From assembly GCA_014523695.1 (NCBI GenBank), contig JAATVS010000575.1:1-15063 (forward strand): 15,063 bases of DNA, read 5' to 3'. Positions 13,138-15,063 of this stretch are shown in pieces. A program made the position numbers and the translations under genes. The notes below the pieces were generated by a model. It did no database searches. It was not told where the DNA came from and saw nothing but the letters and a program-made list of their open reading frames with translations. Within the stretch, counting starts at the first letter, position 1; every line of letters starts with the position of its first letter. Source of the DNA: Nitrososphaerales archaeon TH5895 (GTDB lineage Archaea > Thermoproteota > Nitrososphaeria > Nitrososphaerales > Nitrososphaeraceae).

Positions 13138-13533
13138 CTACTTCCATTCCCAAACCTTCAAATGGAAGTTGCCTCCTTCCTCGATGTCCAACTCCCAAAC
13201 TCCCGGCACGCTATTTAACCTTGCAAATTTCGGCGAGGAAGCCTGCCAGATAACTCCACCCCTCCAGCTCGCCTTTAGGCCACTTCCGGTAGGTCGCCCT
13301 CTTCCATGAGCCCACACACCTACAGAGTCCCCATCTTTGGTTGTGCAGATTCCATTAAACTCTGCAATCAAGGTTCCTCCATGCGGGGTTGCGACCCCTG
13401 TATAGATAGATGAATAGTCTGTACCGAATAATTTGCCAGTTCCCTGATAGGTCGCTTCCACTTTTCCGTCGGGAAGTGCCCTTATTCCTGCGAACTTTCC
13501 AGTTTCTTCGAATGCTAAATCTCCTAGAACCAT
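13138..13533 (-). CDS. Predicted small beta-barrel protein, function unknown
   Basis: A 131-residue protein almost wholly of alternating strands and Gly-rich turns: GKFAGIRALPDGKVEATYQGTGKLFG, SSIYTGVATPHGGTLIAEFNGI, DSVGVWAHGRGRPTGSGLKASWRGGVIWQ, VPGVWELDIEEGGNFHLKVWEW. The regular strand-turn pattern and length fit a calycin-like or allene-oxide-cyclase-like barrel, the type often annotated as a hypothetical protein in archaea and actinobacteria. No signal peptide, cysteines used as a site, or catalytic motif stand out. ATG 13533 has a good TATA box 27 bases upstream, so it is probably expressed as a single gene. Function cannot be stated; small-ligand binding is a guess from the fold. Confidence 0.75.
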   Translation of the reverse strand: MVLGDLAFEETGKFAGIRALPDGKVEATYQGTGKLFGTDYSSIYTGVATPHGGTLIAEFNGICTTKDGDSVGVWAHGRGRPTGSGLKASWRGGVIWQASSPKFARLNSVPGVWELDIEEGGNFHLKVWEWK

Positions 13534-13554
13534 GTGACTGTGGAATCGAAGACT

Positions 13555-13565
13555 GCTATTTATGC
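13555..13565 (-). promoter_or_regulatory. TATA box of the beta-barrel gene
   Basis: GCATAAATAGC on the minus strand is centred 27 bases before ATG 13533, the clearest leaderless promoter among the accessory genes here. Confidence 0.55.
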
Positions 13566-13800
13566 ATTCTCAGTTCCCCTTATGAATAGTAATACAATTT
13601 CAACAAATTAACAAACTAACTTCTCATCTAGGAAACATATTAACGATACCAATATTCATGAGTTAGATAAATCGCATTAATCTAATCTGACAGGTATTAA
13701 AAGGACAGGTCTAAAACTCCTATTAATAGTGTGTAATTTACCGCGGGTGGGGTGGGATTAAGTCCCTTACGGTATAAGGGTTCGGTTATTTTACTTACTA
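13566..13800. other. AT-rich spacer left of the insertion sequence, with nested hairpins
   Basis: No coding frame. Near its right end a G-rich run (13744-13756) leads into two mutually exclusive short hairpins: GGGA (13754-13757) with TCCC (13763-13766), and CCCTTA (13764-13769) with TAAGGG (13775-13780). A T-rich stretch follows, immediately before the left inverted repeat of the IS. Confidence 0.4.
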
Positions 13801-13821
13801 TAGATCTCTTGCGTAATTAGC
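13801..13821 (+). repeat. Left terminal inverted repeat of the IS
   Basis: Starts TAGATCTCTTGCGTAATTAG and matches the reverse complement of 14838-14858 over 21 bases without mismatch. Confidence 0.9.
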
Positions 13822-13869
13822 CAAAACAGCTTTATTTCCATCTATCCTATGTAAATATGTCCTTTCCTC

Positions 13870-14796
13870 TTGTTATCCTATGATAGGTTATCTAGAAAAC
13901 CATTGCTGTTCAAATCATTAACAGGTCTATCGGTAAAACAGTTTGATAATATTTTCAAAGAAATAGAATCAAGATATGACAAGTACGAAATAAACCGTCT
14001 TTCTTCCAGAAAAGGAAGAAGAAGAAGAAGAAGAGAACGGGCTGTTGGAGCTGGTAGACACTTTAAGCTCCCTGTCAAGGACAGGGTTATCATGGTTCTG
14101 GTGTACTACAGGCTGTACATTACCTACACCCTGATGGAATTCCTCTTCGGTTTAGATCAGAGTAATGTGTGCAGAGTCATTCAGAAGATTGAAAGGTTGA
14201 TTAGAAGGTGTTTGCCAATTCCTCAAAAACTGTATGAGGTAACCAAGAGACTAAAGACAAAAGAAGAGGTTGAGAAATATTTCCCTGGTTTTATGGCCTT
14301 TACAGACTGTACTGAACAACCCATTCCAAGACCTAAGAATAGGATGAAAAGAAAGCTGTACTATTCAGGCAAGAAGAAAAAACACACAGTCAAGAATCTG
14401 TATACAGCTAACCAAAAGGGATTGTTAATCTATAAAACAAAGCACAAGCAAAGAGGTAGAAAGCATGATTATAGGATCTACAAAAAGAATCATCCAGATT
14501 TACCAAAGGATGTAATGAATATGTATGATCTTGGCTTTCTGGGAGTAGAAAAAGACTTTCCAAAGCAACTGTCATCCCTACCTATCAAAAAGGAAAAAGA
14601 TCATGAGTTGACTGAAGTACAAAAAGAGTATAACAAGAATCATTCTGCAAAGAGGATAGTAATAGAACATGCTATCTGCAGGATAAAGAAATACAGGATA
14701 ATGAATGATGTATTCAGAAATAGGCTAAGAAAGTATAACAGAGTATCTGACATAGTATCAGGACTGGTAAACTACAGAATAATAAATACCTGTTAG
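13870..14796 (+). CDS. IS5 family transposase with DDE_Tnp_4-type catalytic domain
   Basis: 308 residues. The N-terminus (residues about 1-120) is a helix-turn-helix region of the HTH_Tnp_4 kind (LTGLSVKQFDNIFKEIE, then KDRVIMVLVYYRLYITYTLMEFLFGLDQSNVCRVIQKIE). The catalytic DDE triad can be placed: first D in GFMAFTDCTEQPI (about 146), second D in NMYDLGFLGVEKD (about 220), and E in KRIVIEHAICRIKKYRI (about 268). This is the architecture of the IS5/Harbinger-like group. A polybasic run R-R-R-R-R-R near residue 50 comes from AGA repeats. The start is TTG at 13870; ATGs nearby are in other frames. The frame is intact to the end and stops 41 bases before the right repeat, so the transposase could be active. 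Confidence 0.92.
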   Translation: MLSYDRLSRKPLLFKSLTGLSVKQFDNIFKEIESRYDKYEINRLSSRKGRRRRRRERAVGAGRHFKLPVKDRVIMVLVYYRLYITYTLMEFLFGLDQSNVCRVIQKIERLIRRCLPIPQKLYEVTKRLKTKEEVEKYFPGFMAFTDCTEQPIPRPKNRMKRKLYYSGKKKKHTVKNLYTANQKGLLIYKTKHKQRGRKHDYRIYKKNHPDLPKDVMNMYDLGFLGVEKDFPKQLSSLPIKKEKDHELTEVQKEYNKNHSAKRIVIEHAICRIKKYRIMNDVFRNRLRKYNRVSDIVSGLVNYRIINTC

Positions 14797-14837
14797 TTAC
14801 GGAAATAGACTATGACTAGAAGACAGGGTTATCTTCT

Positions 14838-14858
14838 GCTAATTACGCAAGAGATCTA
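14838..14858 (-). repeat. Right terminal inverted repeat of the IS
   Basis: Perfect reverse complement of 13801-13821; it marks the right boundary of the element. Confidence 0.9.
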
Positions 14859-15063
14859 ATGAAACAGTTAGTTTTAATGTACTTCCGAGGTCAGATAATG
14901 AGTATAAAGTAAAAACCTGAATCCATTTTACAATTGTCGCTAATAGACTGACTGCAGATTTAAAAGAAAAAAAGTTGATTAACAGAGGATATTACAAATA
15001 ACATTAATACTAGATCATAACCATCAAGGGCCCACCTGATCTTATGAGTCAGAACCCAACATA
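14859..15063. other. AT-rich sequence right of the IS
   Basis: 205 bases to the window end. No coding frame, RNA gene or repeat can be supported here. Confidence 0.4.

Larger units (their letters stand above)
13801..14858 (+). mobile_element. Complete IS5-type insertion sequence
   Basis: 1,058 bases bounded by perfect 21-bp terminal inverted repeats (13801-13821 and 14838-14858) around one intact transposase gene. A target duplication is not certain: a TA dinucleotide flanks both ends but also belongs to the repeat edge. The element looks complete and possibly mobile. Its A-rich codon use (AGA, AAA, AAG) differs from the housekeeping genes, as expected for a recently acquired element. Confidence 0.88.

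Noticed and set aside
14008..14037. AGA-rich triplet repeat resembling a microsatellite
   Set aside because: It lies in frame inside the transposase and encodes a basic Arg run, which is common in DNA-binding linkers; not a separate repeat element.
1..15063. CRISPR array, defence system or biosynthetic cluster
   Set aside because: No regularly spaced repeats and no Cas, restriction, toxin-antitoxin or assembly-line genes were visible beyond the weak nuclease-like tail at 5206-5811.

Overview
The window looks like a chromosomal segment of an archaeon of the class Nitrososphaeria (Thaumarchaeota), possibly an ammonia oxidiser. It carries archaeal genes (short PurA, hypusine-type aIF5A, ribosomal protein S3Ae, RNase P proteins Rpp30 and Pop5, an intron-containing tRNA-Tyr). 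It also has small C2H2 zinc-finger and zinc-ribbon proteins typical of that class. TATA boxes lie about 25-35 bases upstream of start codons, as in leaderless archaeal transcription. Base composition is moderately AT-rich by eye, and TTG is used often as a start codon. No ammonia-oxidation gene is present, so the lineage is an inference.

Region 1 (1-7.96 kb) is housekeeping. On the minus strand are pyrF behind an overlapping conserved gene of unknown function, and purA, which is divergent from a helical hypothetical gene. Next come a zinc-ribbon protein with a YggX-like domain, a two-finger C2H2 protein divergent from a PII signalling protein, aIF5A, a protein with a possible nuclease-like C-terminus, and a GT2 glycosyltransferase. 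hemB follows on the plus strand.

Region 2 (8.0-10.5 kb) concerns RNA biology. A tRNA-Tyr gene carries two introns, one at the canonical 37/38 site and one of about 30 nt inside the T-loop. It meets, tail to tail, the operon S3Ae - COG1325 RNA-binding protein - Rpp30 - Pop5 on the minus strand.

Region 3 (10.5-15.06 kb) is looser and looks accessory or decaying. It has long gene-poor stretches, a cysteine-rich miniprotein overlapping a zinc-ribbon gene by ATGA, and two stretches where coding signal jumps frame (likely pseudogenes). A predicted small beta-barrel protein and a complete IS5-type insertion sequence with 21-bp terminal inverted repeats follow.

I did not find a defence system, a biosynthetic cluster or a CRISPR array. 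The observations most worth checking are the T-loop intron of tRNA-Tyr, the overlapping 34-residue cysteine-rich ORF, the zinc-ribbon/YggX fusion and the frameshifted membrane-protein relic.
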